Assembly (NCBI RefSeq): GCF_007970805.1
Contig: NZ_CP042433.1
Location: 1,240,001 to 1,304,000, forward strand
Direction: 5' to 3'
Length of the DNA stretch: 64,000 bases
Source: Flavisolibacter ginsenosidimutans
Lineage (GTDB): Bacteria > Bacteroidota > Bacteroidia > Chitinophagales > Chitinophagaceae
Position 1 is the stretch's first letter; the number at the start of each line of letters is the position of its first letter. Below the pieces are notes generated by a model. That model was given only the letters and a program-made list of their open reading frames with translations, was not told the DNA's origin and did no database searches. Both the position numbers and the translations under genes were made by a program. Below, piece by piece: positions 63,729 through 64,000 of the stretch.

Positions 63729-63851
63729 CAATTGCGGAGACTTGAATATGTTTTGCTGATTAAAGTCTGAAAGCTTTACAACATTCGTTGTTCATTTATT
63801 TTCCGTCTTCGCGTAAAACAGATCGGCCTCGCGGATAAATTTGCAATCCAA

Positions 63852-64000
63852 ATGGATGCAACAATTTTAACCACAAGGCTTTTGCTTGGAGAGATTGCGG
63901 AGAATGACCACGCTTTTATTCTTGAACTTCTGAATACAAAAGGCTGGCTGCAATTTATTGGCGACAGAAAGGTGCGCACAAAAGAAGAGGCCGTTCAATA
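63852..64000 (+). CDS. GNAT acetyltransferase, cut by window edge
   Basis: 49 codons are visible: ATILTTRLLLGEIAENDHAFILELLNTKGWLQFIGDRKVRTKEEAVQ. TTRLLLGEIAENDHAFILELL is the usual start of the RimJ/RimL-type GNAT family. No acetyl-CoA motif is in view. Confidence 0.7.
   Translation, partial: MDATILTTRLLLGEIAENDHAFILELLNTKGWLQFIGDRKVRTKEEAVQ

Overview
The window looks like a chromosomal segment of a Bacteroidota bacterium, most plausibly family Chitinophagaceae (inferred from gene content, no search run). Pointers are a LytS-type kinase with a LytTR regulator, a two-repeat-architecture PKD/kelch lipoprotein, SusC/FecA-like TonB-dependent barrels, a giant secreted protein with a type IX (T9SS-like) sorting tail, a PUR/DUF3276 protein, YtxJ, an Smr-less MutS2, Cys-Lys-Lys lipoprotein signals and starts that mostly lack Shine-Dalgarno sequences. 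I see no rRNA, CRISPR array or complete insertion sequence. One tRNA (Ser, TGA) is present.

Layout. 0-10 kb: a tyrosine recombinase cut by the left edge, a PKD/kelch lipoprotein, a PepSY-like secreted protein, the LytTR two-component pair, a vanadium-haloperoxidase/PAP2-type lipoprotein and small secreted or membrane proteins. 10-16.4 kb: a 2-hydroxyacid dehydrogenase and a metal block (MerTP fusion, a Cys-rich mer-associated small protein, a FecA-like receptor, a CDF metal exporter), then a secreted peroxiredoxin. 16.5-24.4 kb: an extracytoplasmic redox block with a TIGR03118 lipoprotein, a frameshifted PQQ-dependent sugar dehydrogenase, a cupredoxin, DUF4142, a di-haem cytochrome c peroxidase and an ECF sigma factor. 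Three promoters in this block share the same two-part motif, TGTAACC-N14-(TT/AA)ACTC(T/A)AT, which suggests one sigma factor drives itself, the divergent peroxidase and the DUF4142-cupredoxin operon. Decayed gene remnants (flavodoxin reductase, cytochrome c) sit in and near this block.

24.5-35.5 kb: threonine synthase, arsenate reductase, then a type I restriction-modification operon (hsdM-hsdS-hsdR plus a YgjP-type metallopeptidase), a coiled-coil/winged-helix-like protein, a small CxxC protein and a large serine recombinase. The recombinase frame runs through the terminator and the 3' end of the tRNA-Ser gene on the opposite strand, so this looks like the junction of an integrated element or island.

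35.6-64 kb: mostly core housekeeping genes: CBS protein, MutS2, MsrA, a TonB-type barrel with a palindromic operator candidate, threonine aldolase, glucose-6-phosphate isomerase, the 1,484-residue secreted BNR/Calx-beta protein, PUR protein, ABC exporter, aldose epimerase, polyprenol-phosphate glycosyltransferase, DnaQ-like exonuclease, Mpl ligase, YtxJ, DUF6766, RimO, NhaA, CsbD, a lipid kinase divergent from an App1-type phosphatase, a PNPOx-like stress protein and a GNAT acetyltransferase cut by the right edge.
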